From contig NC_050735.1 of the NCBI RefSeq assembly GCF_014529535.1, positions 1,364,001 to 1,428,000 of the forward strand: a DNA stretch of 64,000 nucleotides, in the 5' to 3' direction. The position numbers were made by a program, and so were the translations under genes. Below are positions 34,555 through 48,140 of this stretch, piece by piece. This DNA comes from Bradysia coprophila. Its lineage: Eukaryota > Arthropoda > Insecta > Diptera > Sciaridae. Under the pieces are notes generated by a model. It worked only from the letters and a program-made list of their open reading frames with translations, did no database searches and was not told the origin of the DNA. Within the stretch, counting starts at the first letter, position 1. The number at the start of each line of letters is the position of its first letter.

Positions 34555-36790
34555 CAAAAATGTTTCACTTCAACAGAAATTCGTTTACGGAGAGCTTCAC
34601 GAAGAACGGTGATCTTTTGTGCATATAATATAGGATAGTCAGTGTACAATTTCTCTTGTCTGATTTCCGGTACTTTCGTACTTTTATGTGGCGCCATAAA
34701 GGCTCGCAGAACGGTTGGTTAGACATTCTTAGACAGTCTGCTTAAAACGAAACTGGACCAGTTCCTTATTTTTTATTTGGGCAAAAGAGGCAATTGTTCT
34801 TGGCGAAAAAAAACTTAGCAGTGGAGTCTCTAAGTTTTTTGCGTCACGTCAGAGCGCTTCAAGCAAAAGTTATCATTGTTGACAGCTGTCAAATAGAGTA
34901 CTATTTTGCATAAAATAGATTTTTTACAGAGTTTAATAGTTTCGTGATGCACAGTACAGCTTCAGTACTCTATTAAGAGTATTACTCATGCTGGAAGAGC
35001 GTTGATCAAATAGAACATTTATTTTCCGTCCATTTAAATTTTCCCCTTGACGCCAAAAAACTAAAGACGGCACTGAGTTGGATAGGACTAAAATTAGGTT
35101 TACACCTACCTACTATCAACAGCATTCTAAACAGTCAGTTGCTAGTATTACTCATTTCATCGGCAGCACAATAAATTTTATGATAAAATTGGTTGCAAGT
35201 ATCTATGGTCGAGTCATATCTCTAATTTTTCCAAAATGCCTTATACCCACACTCTTGACAACATAACGATTTACGACGAAAAAAAAATGTTCATCACCAA
35301 TACTGACCGTTGCCACCCATAGCATGTCAGTGTTTTTTTAAAAATAAAATAAATAAAATTAAATGTGCTCCGGCTCTATCGTCTTCTATTGTGTTATACG
35401 ACCTCTTAATTAGTGTTAATTGAACGTAATTTTCATTCACAGAGCTAATTGATAATATAAGTTTCAGTACCGAGCGTTTGTGTACATTTTAGATGATTCG
35501 CTGAACTAGTCATTTAACAATAACATTTTCACATTGTACCATGTGTGTACCATTATAAAAGTTAAATGAAACTGAATTAAATAGGACTCTCAATATTCTG
35601 TTGTTGTTGTTGTTGGGTGATGATCAGGGCTTATAAACTCAACAGTAACATTGAGTGTAAAAAAGTTGGTTTCGTTTTTTTTTTTTGCCAGGCAGATGAT
35701 TTAACAAATTGGATTGTAATTGATCTTTGGCATTTATTCAATTTATTATTTAAAAATCTCGTCTGTCTAATGAAGCAATAATAATCAACAGAAATATATT
35801 CAACTGACTGGCTGCTGTTAAATTTTGTCGTTTCATTGTTCTTATGTGCACCTTGAAAATGAGACGAAGAAATGTTTGACCGAAAGATTGCACAACTCTG
35901 GCTGGTATTTATTAATTAAAAGCAAGAGTGTATAATACATAAAATAATGCTTTGAGCAGAGACGATGCCATTAATTCCTATGTTTTATTTGTTTTGGATC
36001 TTCTACACTTACTAAAACACTGCGTATTGTTTAGTTGGGTGTTTAAAGTCGGAATGTAAAGATTAAATAAAGTCGAAATGCATAATTGGTGGTATGCTTA
36101 TCGGAGGCATAACAAAAGGTAGAATGGAATTATCAGCAGTGCATTTTAATGGGCATTTTTCTTGCACACAAAAAATTGTCTGGTGATAGTGATTCATTGC
36201 ATTCGATCGTGGTGTGTTGACGACATAAAGTGATAATCATTCAGATTTTTTTTAAAGAGATGAGTAACGTGACAGGACTTTAATGTGATATTTAATAATA
36301 TGCAGTGACGCTCAGACAATAATTGTTTATGCAACCCTAGGTCCTTTAGAGATTAAGAGTACGCAACCGAATCATTTTTGGAATTAAAATTTAATCTCTT
36401 AGTGTCCTTCACACAGCGACGTACGCATCGAATGTCTTTTGTTATAAACGTCAAATTTGACAGAAGAACGAAAGAAATTCGATACTTACGTCTACTGTGT
36501 TTAGGGCCAGTAAGGAATTATACTTTCTTTGCATTTCGAACTGGAAAAGCAAATTTTTTCAGTTGTGTCGACATCGACAGCGAAGCAGGGAAATGTACAT
36601 CTGAATTTCTTTTGTAAACAGAATGTAAACACTCTGTGCTCTGGAATTTTAGTGGACAGAATCTTCAGTTTTTGGCCAGCTGGCCACACGTTCTAGGACG
36701 TGTGCGTATTCTGACTACTGTGAAAAGTTCCAGTTGAACGTTGAACCTGGAGTAACATGCAGTATTACTAACATATCTCCCTTAGAAGCT
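34555..36790. other. Gene-free spacer
   Basis: A diverged inverted-repeat element lies at about 34850-35020 (GCGCTTCAAGCA on the left, TGCTGGAAGAGCGTTGAT on the right), related to 61970-62097. About 36.4-36.5 kb resembles the inverted repeat at 15.7 kb. I see no exon. Confidence 0.45.
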
Positions 36791-36803
36791 ATTGACACAG
36801 ACC

Positions 36804-37094
36804 TAAGGTTCGGAATAGGTCGACCGCGATCAAAAATTGTAGCGATCTGAAAATTCAGGTCAGGTCAGGTTTCAAGGTTACCTGACCTGACCGAAACCTG
36901 ATTTTCTGAAACCTGAAAACTTGCATCGGTCGACCTGAAACCTGACCTGAATTACCTGAACTGACTAGCCCTTTCAGTTTCAGGTCATTGCAGGTCAGGT
37001 CAAAATTTTTAGAAACAGGTTCAGGTTCAGGTCAAAGCAGGTTTCAGGTAATTTCAGGTAAGTTCCAGGTGAACCTGACCTGTTCCGAGCCTTA
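36804..37094. mobile_element. 291-bp TIR element filled with CAGGT-type repeats
   Basis: The ends TAAGGTTCGGAATAGG and CCTGTTCCGAGCCTTA are inverted repeats with two mismatches, flanked by identical 8-mers CACAGACC (36796-36803 and 37095-37102). The interior is almost wholly words of the ACCTGAA/TTCAGGT type, changing orientation several times. Confidence 0.75.
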
Positions 37095-39858
37095 CACAGA
37101 CCTAAAACTGTAGTCTGCGAAGACAGCCAGCGAAAGTTTGTCATTTCGTCACTGAGTTGAGAAAATTATATATTTTTTTAGAACTAGTACTCCGCAATGC
37201 ATGTCCTGATTCCGTTTCGGCAGCATTACTATCTATATGATAATTTCAACATCTCTCTCGTTTAGCTACAGAAGAAATCAGTAACGGTGTAGTCTGAAAA
37301 ATTCAATTAATTTATGCAACCGCATCATACTGCGGACATTTAATCCTGCTCTTTGCCAGTGGCAAAGCGTTGCATATTTTTCTAAAAAGATTCTTTTAAT
37401 TTGCATTTAGAAGGAACTGGAAAAGATTCGCATAGCGCACATAATAAAATCGTAGAGCACTTTTGTGCTGTTAAAAGCCATTATAACTGCTTTGTGCAAC
37501 AATATGTGTTATAAAATATCTGACAATAAAAGGGAATCAGCCATCCGTTAAGATGGCACTTTGCTGCATTTTCTACATATTGGATTCTGAACGGAGAACG
37601 TTTGTATTGTTGATACCATGAAGTCGTAAACATGTTTTTGCCAATTTATGCTGTTGTTGCCTTTTCTTTGACGATGTCAACAGTTCATAAAATCCAATCA
37701 ACTAAATTGAGGTGATAGCAACTGAGTAAATATGAATTAAATATCAATGTATGAATTTACCGAAACAGAATTAACTTTCCCCGCCAGAAAATCAGTAACA
37801 ATCTCAAATATTCAATTGTACGCAGTGTAAGTTACATTTTACCCAGCAACATTACTGCATCAGTCAACAGTCCTCATGTCTACATATATGTCTCTATTTT
37901 AAGCACATCATATTTTAGAAAAATTGAATTGTTTGTTTGTGGTTATAACATGATTTTTCTCCCTCAGTTTCGTACGTATTTAACTCATTCCGATGTTTGT
38001 TTAGATATTCAAAGAATATCCTTTCGTAAACATTTGCATTCTGATTTCATTTTCATTTTCTAGAGCAATACGATCATTATTCATAGTTTTCGTCAAATAC
38101 CATTTGTTGCAACACACTGAATCATATGAGCAGGGGTAGAAATTTGTTTTCATCCGTGCGATGCGAGTAACCTTTTATTTTCTCCATTTAAATGCGGTGA
38201 GAAGATGACGTTTTGTTGGTCCTGATGACAGTTCAAGTGGGAAAATAACTATTTCTCTTTGCAACTATCCATTTGTTTTGGTTTCGAAAAATAGTAAATT
38301 TCAACATAGCCCAATACACACAAGGTGTGTACGTATACCGAGTGCATAGAACGAGGAAAGTACACACCACGTGAATATTGGTCTATTGTGAAACATAATT
38401 TACTGTAATCGGCGAGAATGTGTTATGGTGCACATACAGCGGAAGTGATTTTTCCATCACTAGTGACTGGAAAATATTTTCCTTCACACTAATACACACT
38501 CGCAGTACATCAGTAAATTGATGTGTTGGTTTCGTTGATAAAAACGGTTGAAAACTGACGTTCAGCTCAACTTTTGCTCTAGTTTGAATTTTCTATTTGT
38601 TCTCCTTGGTCGAGCTCTTGGTAAACAAACAAAAATTTCACTTAATACAATTTGGTTTTCACTGGAAACCTTAAAGATCCCAACGACACGCTAAACTGAA
38701 TTACAGTTCAGAGAACTAACTAAAATAATTCAATTGGAATGACTCCTAGCATTATTTCGCTTCATTAACCCTAGAAGCCCAATATAATCAGAAACTTGCA
38801 TTTGAATCAGAGAATCGCTAGTTAGTTTTACATATTCCTTCACTGTACTGCTACCACCTTGTTGTATTCAAGAATGCATCCTGTGGAATATTACTACCCT
38901 ACATATTATATTTGCCATGAAAGACTTTGTTTACTTGTTACACACACCTTTAATCGTCGTAGTACAACTTTGACGATTCCAATAATTTCGTTCCCAACGG
39001 CTGGTTGTATTAAGATATTAACTTTCACTCCCACTTTATATTAAGTAAATCCATTGCATTACCATGTTGATGCGATAACATCGAAATGAAAACAAATTTT
39101 GTTTATTTGAATTCTTATCAGATATAATATGCAGCTGGTATTAGTTTCAATTAAATCAATTTTCTTGTTCGTGAGTGTTGTATTGAATGTTGTTAAGTTG
39201 TTATCAGTACAGGTACTGTCTATACATGTTTAACGACAAAATGTGTGATTGCTAATACGAGCCGAAGACGAGTTTAACTACAACGAAGACATTAAGATAC
39301 AGTTTACGGAACACAATTTTTTGAACTTTGATATCGAAAACATTAAAATTTAGAATATGTCGCACTAGTGCGAAAAAATATGTGAATTGTTGATTTGGTA
39401 CCTCGATCCAAATTTTTATTTTGACAAGTTGTTATGGATCAAATTGAATCCATCCCGTTAGATGTCTAGATGAAAAGTTAAATCGATTTTTCCACTTCCA
39501 TCATAATTTTTCACAAACGTCACTTTTACACACTAGTGCGTAAAAGAACATTTATGAAAATCCGTTTAATCGAAGTATAGACGGATGTGCACATATTACA
39601 TCCATTTTGACATTTAAATGACAATAAAAATAAATAAATTCAATTTCCTTCATGTCGTTTAGCATAGGAAAGAAAATCATTCAAAAGCAGTCAGGCTAAT
39701 GTGTTATGAATATAACTTTACGCATAAATATATTACGAATCCACTTGTAATCGTTAAAATCTCATTTAGCGATAAAATATATCCTTTTCCAGTTCAGAAT
39801 GTTGTTGTGTAATTAATCATTTTGCTTTCATTTCTTCAATTTCCTTTTTTTTCGACAG
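37095..39858. other. Gene-free sequence upstream of the moody coding exons
   Basis: AT-rich sequence without a supportable exon or clear repeat. An acceptor (polypyrimidine tract then ACAG) at 39841-39858 sits directly before the moody ATG, so this stretch is probably partly intron between a non-coding first exon and coding exon 1. Confidence 0.4.
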
Positions 39859-39859
39859 A

Positions 39860-42800
39860 ATGGATCCAAACGGAATTGATGTCAAACTCGAAAGGTTTGG
39901 GTTAAACGAAGCTTTGAAATTTTATTCAACAACCGAATCAACACTAGCTGATGATGATCCAGGCGAATTGAGCAGGTAATTTGTTGTCATTTTTTGTTTT
40001 GAATCTTTGCAATCATTTCGAAGGTTTGCTACCCCTTAAAGTTGTGCTGGTCTTTTTTTATCTATTCAGCTCACTTGGAACCATGTAATATAGAATATGT
40101 TAGTGCTCCATGAATGCATCATGAATGCATCATTGATGTTCATATAGTAAACATTTCGTAGTTTATTTGAAACTTTCACAACCTACGAGGAAAAGTTCAA
40201 TTTTATTGTGTCATTCATATTAAATTTGCAAGGATGGATATAACGTATATTATACACACAGTGCATTAGTCTTGTATCAACTTAAAGTGTATTTAAGAGC
40301 GCCTTTTAACGTTCATGCCTTTTACCTTTCCGATAGTAATGAAAATGGTATATCTCACTATAAAGGCAAGGATAAGACTTTAGAGATCTACAGAGTAGTT
40401 GGTTATTAAGTCCAGTTGAAAAAAGGTTCAGGTTTCTTGTTTGATCACCGCTCCCACACTTCTAAATCGACGGCCACATACCCAACTAATATCTCAATAA
40501 TTTGCAAAGAAGGGGTTTCTTCAAAATTTGAAGTTCAAACAGACAAAACTAGTGAAGTAAAAGATTTTGAATCGAACAGAGCTATTTCTATTAGCTTTCT
40601 ATTTTGAACGGTTAATTGTTTCAACTCAATGGGTCTAGCTATTAAACTTCAAACTTCTTCCTAAAGTCTTAGGAAAATTTTCTTTAGGGACATTTTCGCT
40701 ATTTATTTTAGACCGGAAGGACATTGGTCATTAAAACAGGTTGATAAGATTTTTACAGTCACAATTCAGGAAGAAATTGCTACCAGTAGAACGACATTAT
40801 ATGCGCACGTATTGCAGTAGTTACGTACGGAACTCGCTACCACCTGCATAGCATATGTTATTTCTTGCTTGCTTGCTTTGCTATTTCCAAAAAAAATTGG
40901 TCGATTTCGTATAATTACTTCCCGAACATCGAAGAGCATTGAAAGGAAATGAACAGTAGATGCGATAAGAAAAGTTTTTCGACACAGGCAGAATAAGTAA
41001 TTTGGGTGAAATAAATTTAAATTCACAATAGTCAGGCTATGAGACTACAGCAATATCTTTACAAAAGCAACGGCAAAAGTTAAGCTAAAGTACATCGTTC
41101 CAAAATGTAGGAAATGTATGTGGCATAGAGATATTGTAGACACTTATGATGTATTTGGGGTTATAGCTGTTGAATAATGAGCAATAAATTGATTTTGTTT
41201 GGCTTGTAAAAATAGAATTATAATTCGCATAGACGGAGACACTGACAAAGTTTTCCATGGAAAAGTTGTGCGTAAAAGTTTTCCGATTTTTATGCTTTCA
41301 GTTTTTTGTTTCAAGTTGTCTTGACCGGTACAACATTTTCTGATTTCTGATTAACTCGTGAGGGTGGTTTAATTTATTCTAATCATATGTCTCATATTTT
41401 TGTTCTTCCTACAAAGTTCGTTTTGGCATAACTACCAATGGAAACTTTATACTTAAGTGTGGAAAACGATGAACGCCAATGTTTTGGAATAGAATATTTA
41501 TCTGTCAGCTGACCTAATTTCCAAATCTTGCTTATCAAATTGGCTGTAACAGAAGCTTTGACCAATAAGCAATTCTCTTGATTAAGTTTTCTTTCACGGA
41601 AAGATGCTGTTTGTACATTTAATCAAAACGAATTGCACAATGAAACGATTGCCAATTCTTGATACGGTCCCGAATTCCAAATTTCTTGGCACAAAAGTCA
41701 AACAAGTATAAATAATCGATAAACGAAAACATTAACCAACAACAAGTGCCATAATTTAAAAGTGCCGTACCAGCGATATTGCTCAGACAAAAAAAAAATG
41801 GGTTCAATTTCAATTCCACCTCTAATTACTATCAATCTCATAACAAATGAAACCATTCAACAACACAGATTCGCGTTCCCTTTTATTTCAATGGCTTTGT
41901 TTGGTATATTAAATACGTACTTATTTGACGATCAGCTTGTGTCAAAGAATCATAATCGTTTCGAAGCACACAGTGCACATATTTATACACGTTATACCAT
42001 GACATATCCGGAAGCATATTAACGCTGGATGGGTTTGGAACACACAAGGAAAACGGAAATCGCAATAATAATAAAAAAAATATGTAGAGCGTAGTTTCAC
42101 GATGTAATAACTATAGTGGAGCATATGTGTTAGAGTGTCATTGCATGGAAATGTACGAAATTTAGTGGGGTATCGGTGCTATACAGAAATACATCAATTT
42201 TGCATCAAATTAAACTAAAATAGGAATCTGGTCTAAGATTCGAAAAGATTCGAAAAATATTTAAAGACTGGTCCCTCAAAATACTTAAAATTGTAACCTG
42301 GAGAAAACTCTTCAGACTAAACTTCAATTCAATTCAATTCAATTCTCTCTTTACTATGAAAACTTCATAATCCTAATAACTCTTTAGAATACCAGTTCAG
42401 GTAGCAAAGGTTTTTTGAGACGGTTCTTGTTTCTAGTCTAGAAGTTCTAGCCTCCACTAGCGAAAATATACATTCACAATTAACAATAGGGAAATGTTGA
42501 AGTGACCTCTATTAAAAATAATTTTCCTTTACTAGGGAGGGAAAATGTACTTTCCGTCCCTAGGGAAAGCTTCTTATTTTATATGGAACGTCCGTAACGC
42601 AGCGGCCTATACCAACATAAAAAACTGAATTTATATGAGAATTTTAGACTACTGCGTCGTGGAGGCCTCTTATTTAATTCTGATCTAGTGCCTGTTTTTG
42701 GAGTGCGTTGATACAGCGTATTACATCACTAATGAAAACAATAGAATTTGTTCACAGCATGTAATAGTTATTTACATGCTGCATGCGTCGAAAACCGTAC

Positions 42801-45800
42801 TTTTCATGTTTCAAGCTCTTCTTTCAACGCCCTCAGCATGTAATATATATTATGCACCTGTTGCCAAAATTGGTATTTTAACGTGTAGGACATTATTTCC
42901 CTAGCCGAAGGCGTGGGCCATAATGCCTACACGTCAAAATAACAGTTTGGCAATAGGTGCATATCATATTTTATCTGTCGAGAACAGATATATCGAGACA
43001 AACAAAAACTCCCTAGAGGGATAAGTCTTGTTTTCGTGTCTTTATTGACCTCGGCTTCGCCTCGGATCAACAATATTCACACGAAAACTCTACTTTTCAT
43101 GTTTTTATCCCTAGTCATGTAAAATACTATTACATAACAAGGGATAAATTTTTTTGGCAATTTTCAGCTTTCATGTGAATTTTGTTGATCCGAGGCGATG
43201 CCGATATCAATAAACACACGAAAACGAGACTTTTCAACTTTTATCCCGAGTTTTGTAATGGATTTTTCATGCTTGTGAAACCCAATCCAAATGTCTTGTT
43301 TTCCCTAGGTGTGTAATAAGCCACTTTCGACCCTAGGGAAAACAAAAGCATGTAAATAACTATTCCCTGTCATGATGCCAAACCTCTTTTTTTTAGATTC
43401 GCTCGACCACTTCTAACATTCGCAGCCGTTATGACCATCCTAATAATGATTGTTGGAATATGTGGTAATCTATTAACAATAGTCGCACTTTGCAAGTGCC
43501 CGAAAGTGAGAAATGTTGCTGCGGCATTCATAATAAGGTAATTCGCGCACAAAAAAGGTTTAATACCAGCAATATCATTTAATGCCCACCATTTACCGAA
43601 TCAACAGTTTATGTGTAGCCGACTGTGTATTTTGTGTTATCGTATTGCCGTTTAATGCATTCCGTTTTATACGCGGCACTTGGACCCATGGTGAGTTACT
43701 ATGCCGAATAATTCCATTTATTCAGTATGGTAACATTGGCGTTTCGTTGTTATGCATAGCCATGATTACGATCAATCGGTAAGATTTTAATGATTAAATA
43801 GCATATGTTACACCCGGGGGAACACAGAGTTGCTTCTATGGGTTCGACCAATAAAATTCAGAATGTTCAAATCATTTCGATTAAATTGGGACTTTTCTCT
43901 TCCAACCAGATATGTGATGATAGCTCATCACAGTTCATATGCTAAAATCTATAAAAAACATTGGATTGCAGCCATGATATTATTCTGTTGGATATTTTCA
44001 TATGGCATGCAACTGCCAACATTCTTCAAAGTATGGGGTATGTATGGCGGTATTTAATGGGAATACTTTTTGCTTCGCAGTTACAATTTCCAACAGAAAC
44101 TGTGCATTTTTCTCATAAAACAGAAAAGTTTTGGACTTTTGGTATTAACATTTTTATTGTTGGGAAATTATCATTTTCAGGCGCATTCGGTTATGATAGT
44201 AAATTGGGAACGTGTTCAATATTAGAAGATGCAAATGGCCGTAGCAGCAAAAAAGTTCTTTTCGTTATTGCATTTATCATACCGTGTCTGATTATAATCG
44301 GCTGCTATGCGAAAATATTCTGGGTCGTACACAAGTAAGCGCTACCCAACCCGACAACAATGAATACATAGCTGACCGTCAAATATTTCCAATAGGTCTG
44401 AGGAACGAATGCGCCAGCATGCATCCAAACAGAACGAAATTCCCAATAATCTTCGCTCTCAATTACCTCCAGCCGCCGCAAATATACCGGCCAATCGTCT
44501 ATCATCCCAAAGTGTGTCGTCAACGGATATGCCCAGTACGACGACGGCAGCGAATCAAAAGCCAAGTCGAGTGAAAGATCAACGAGACGCGAAGGCTAAG
44601 CGAAATGAATGGAGAATAACCAAAATGGTTTTGGCAATTTTCTTATCATTTGTTATGTGCTATTTACCCATCACGGTGACAAAGGTCGCTGATAAAGACG
44701 TTAAATATCCCGGCTTTCATATCTTCGGCTATATAATGTTGTATCTGTCGTCCTGTATCAATCCCATCATTTATGTGATAATGAATAAACAGTATCGGCA
44801 AGCATACAAAACGGTGTTATTGTGCAAACCCGGCCGACTGTTGGCATTCACACAGGCGGGCAGCTCCGTTGGTGGTAATTAATCCTATCAAATTTTCATT
44901 ATATTTTCTGATCGAATTTACTTAGAATGGTTTTGCTTTGTTTTAGAGAAATGGAAAGACATCGGATACAGTTACAACCACAGTCGTACTATGGTATCGC
45001 AAGTATCAATAGCCGAGGAGCCATCATTTCGCAATTCGCTAACACAGAACTCGCTAGCGCGACGAGGTAAATTTTCGATTAGAGAAATGTTTTCTTCATT
45101 TGCTATCCCTGAACTTTCAATAGGAATACTCGCATGTAAAATCTATCTTTCTTGTCAGGACAACAATTATTTTTTCACAACGCAGGTGAGGAAATAGTCG
45201 TTTCCCTCCGCTGAAACCTTGGAAGTCTTTGTTGTGAAAAACGTTATGTTTAGCTCGGGAAAAAAATGGAAATTGCAATTTCTCGAGTGAATTGTCGCCC
45301 TTGCTGCGCTCTGGCCAGAAACAACAAACCAGAAATACAATTTCCAACTTTTCTTCCCTCGTTGAACAAATACATATTACTTAACGGCCCTGGAAAGGTA
45401 AATGGGACATTATTCCATGTCGTCAAAGTTTGCTTTGCTTTATTGAGTCCGTCGCCAGAGGGCCTGGTAACATACTCGCATCCATTTTTCATCTCAACAT
45501 TTGTTCACAAATCACACACCCCACACACATTCCGTTTTCAATATTCGCAAGCCTTCCGGAAAAATTCATTGAAACTGGACGAAATTGGATGGAAGAGTTT
45601 GAAGGTCATGCAATCAAGCAAAAACGGTTTCTGACACTTTTCCGAACTACGAGATGATATAATAGCATCTTACGATGCTTTGCATTTAATAATGCTGTTC
45701 AAAAATACCACATCTTCTCAGGCTATTGCGACAGTGGCAAAGGAATGACCAACCTCTATGAAGCAGTTCATACCGTTTTACATGTACAAGTCTAGCGAAT

Positions 45801-46619
45801 CACAAATGAAATGACACCACGGATACACTCATACAAACAAAATTGCTTTTGCGGCTTCATACGGTCTTACTACACACGCGTGAGTGTACCCGTATAAGGA
45901 CGTTCAAGCAATATTGTTTGTATGAGTGGATCAGCTGAAAAACAGTTGAAGCAAATTTCTAAATTTCACTGACGCCCACTGTATAGATTCTGAAAAGAAT
46001 TTCTATTAATCCAACCTGTAACTGACAAATTCTTCAACAAATCTATAAGTTTCCTACAAGTTTCCTAAAAAGAAGACAAGTATTACGAGTTTTTCCATGG
46101 CTGCCATTTACTGTAGTGGTTTCCCTCATTGACGTCTATAAAATAAAGTGTAAACTACCCAGAGTTTAAAGTAAACATCAGGGAAATTTAGACATGAATT
46201 TGATTCAGTCGTATGTCAGCTGCTCCACTCATATAAACAAAATTAATAAATTCTCATATGTCTTTATACGGTTTTACCACTACCACGCGTGTGCGTGTAA
46301 CTGTCTCACCGTATAAAGACGTATATGCATTTTTGTTTGTATGAGTGAACCAGCTGAAAAATAACTGAAGCAAATTCGTGTCTGAAATTCACTGACGACG
46401 ACTGTATGACATTTTTGATCAGATTTAATATTTCTCCAACTTTCAAAATGTTGAGGCACACTCTAATTTTTAATTTTCAAGATGAGCATGGCTAATAAAC
46501 ACTTTAAAATTCTTTGAAAGTCATTCACAATAAGAAAACCGTTTACCGATTTCATTTCAGATTCACCGCACCCAAAACGCCTGCCCACCATTCAAGATAG
46601 CAAAAGCATAAATATTTAG
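39860..46619 (+). CDS. moody: Moody-type G-protein coupled receptor (blood-brain-barrier GPCR)
   Basis: Eight coding exons: 39860-39975, 43397-43537, 43608-43778, 43910-44037, 44181-44334, 44396-44874, 44947-45066, 46561-46619. All junctions are GT-AG and phases agree, giving 455 aa. In Drosophila, Moody acts in surface glia to seal the blood-brain barrier; Tre1 is its relative. Family marks are seven hydrophobic segments, NRY (142-144) after TM3 where most class A receptors have DRY, RYVMIAHHS, HWIAAMI-SYGMQLPT, GYDS-LGTCSI, CYAKIFWVVHKSE, AKRNEWRITKMVLAIFLSFV and NPIIY (359-363). EKWKDIGYSYNHSRTMVSQ marks the tail. The tail is only about 90 residues, far shorter than the fly protein as I recall it. 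The last exon rests on one acceptor and frame and is the least certain part. Intron 1 is 3.4 kb and the last intron 1.5 kb. Confidence 0.9.
39976..43396. other. Intron 1 of moody with fold-back repeats
   Basis: Mostly AT-rich unique sequence. About 42.76-43.36 kb holds copies of the GCGAAGC-centred fold-back family (GAGGCGAAGCCGAGG at 43.05 kb, a mutated one near 43.19 kb) and a CTAGCCGAAGGCGTGGG palindrome at about 42901. No open frame here resembles a receptor domain. Confidence 0.6.
45820..45985. mobile_element. Hairpin MITE (CAGTGAAATTTAGA family), copy 1
   Basis: ACTCATACAAACAAAATTGC and GCAATATTGTTTGTATGAGT form the stem, with TCTAAATTTCACTGACG at the right edge. The left edge is decayed. 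Confidence 0.6.
46174..46408. mobile_element. Hairpin MITE (CAGTGAAATTTAGA family), copy 2
   Basis: The stem CACTCATATAAACAAAATTA / TTTTTGTTTGTATGAGTG carries a central CACGCGTGTGCGTG, and the right end reads ATTCACTGACGACGACTGTA. Confidence 0.65.
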
Positions 46620-47734
46620 TGTTAAGTTTTGACAAATATACTCAGTTAATGTTAGTGAAGTCGAACGATTATTACATTAAAATGTACATTTATGAAATGA
46701 ATGAGACCGACAATGAGATGCCATTTGTATTTTCACGCAGCTTTACTGTATAGTATTACTAGGTATGAGATTAAGGAAGAAGAAGAAAAAATTATTTGAA
46801 ATGTCGATAAGATGTAGCGACGAATTGAATTTGAAATTATTCGAAAATGAAAGGAATTCAATATTATATTTGATAAGGAAATAGAGAGGAAATTATGAAA
46901 CATTTTGGATGTTTGGATAAATGTTTGGTGTTTCCTACGACATACCAAAAAGTGACCAAGAATATTTATGATATCAAAACCATTGATTTAAGCAAAAGTT
47001 AATGGATTTTCTAGTGATATAGCGTTTGGCTTTTACAGAAATACAAAAAAAAAAATTATTCAAAGCTCTGTTGAATGCTCAAACTTTTTGTTGGGAATCG
47101 ACAACAAATTATTAGATTTTGCATCACTTACTCCCGTACTACACTATGAAAATAAGAACCGAATGAATCTTACATTTGACACAACACATAAATTTATTGA
47201 ACTGATTATCTTGTAAATAGTTTCATTGTCTTTTAAGGTTTAGAGTTTAAGTTCAAAAGATTAAATTTATTTATTTTATTTTAAATAAACAGAAAACTGA
47301 TTGACCACTCATGCTTTTATTACTGTGATCGACAGAGACGCTCTAAATACATGGAAACGGTTTCTGCCACTGTTTCGGTCTGAGAGACGAATGCAATTCA
47401 TTTGATCCTACTCTCACCTCAAAATAGTGGCAAGAAATTAATGCATTTGATTGTTTTTTCTTAAATTCCAATAGTTCTATTAACCTAAACCTGTTACAGA
47501 CGGCAAGCATTTGACCACTTTTATTATCGGGACTATTACTTCCATCTATCAAGTTATTTGTTGATTTCAAATCTTGTACTTCAATTGTTTTAACATACAT
47601 TTTACTATATAACGGACCACATTACCCAGAGCTTGTCATTATTTTTGTCGTCGTTATCTATAACAGATGAATAACCGTATCTGACAGATTAACTTGTTGC
47701 ACCAGGGCTTAACATTGGTAAATTCATTTTGAGC

Positions 47735-48140
47735 GATTCTTTCGAAAAACCACCAACCGAAATAGGACCCATTTCGTCTGGGATGGATATATTATATACA
47801 TAAGCTTGAAAAGCTTGGAAAACGTACGTTACAGACAGCAGTTGTACATTCGCTGTCATCTCTACCGACACAGATCTGTCATAGATTTTGACTCCTTTCA
47901 TCCAACGGTCCATCAGCTTTCTAACGAACCCAGTTACACCCAGATCGCACATATTTAACGGCTGTAAAATGAGTCTAAGAAACACCCATTTGTCGACATT
48001 TAATGACCTGATACCAGCAACCGATGGTAGCTATAGACTATATGAGGCCTGATTTAAATTACCCAGGGCTTTCAAGCGGTATGTATATCCATCCCAGACT
48101 AAATGGGTTTGACTTCGGTAGGTGGTTTTTCAAAAGAATC
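47735..48140. mobile_element. ~400-bp fold-back element
   Basis: The left arm (GATTCTTTCGAAAAACCACC, then GGACCCATTT, CTGGGATGGATATA) is matched in reverse complement by the right arm ending CACC...GAATC, with imperfect pairing over about 75 bp. Confidence 0.65.

Larger units (their letters stand above)
45067..46560. other. Last intron of moody, carrying two MITEs
   Basis: 1494-nt intron between coding exons 7 and 8. About 45170-45385 is a dispersed repeat shared with 9.2 kb. About 45820-45985 and 46174-46408 are two copies of the CAGTGAAATTTAGA hairpin MITE. Unspliced read-through would add a 43-codon tail ending at 45197. Confidence 0.6.

Noticed and set aside
47689..47985. Minus-strand frame of 98 codons
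   Set aside because: It overlaps the arm of a fold-back element and shows no family features.
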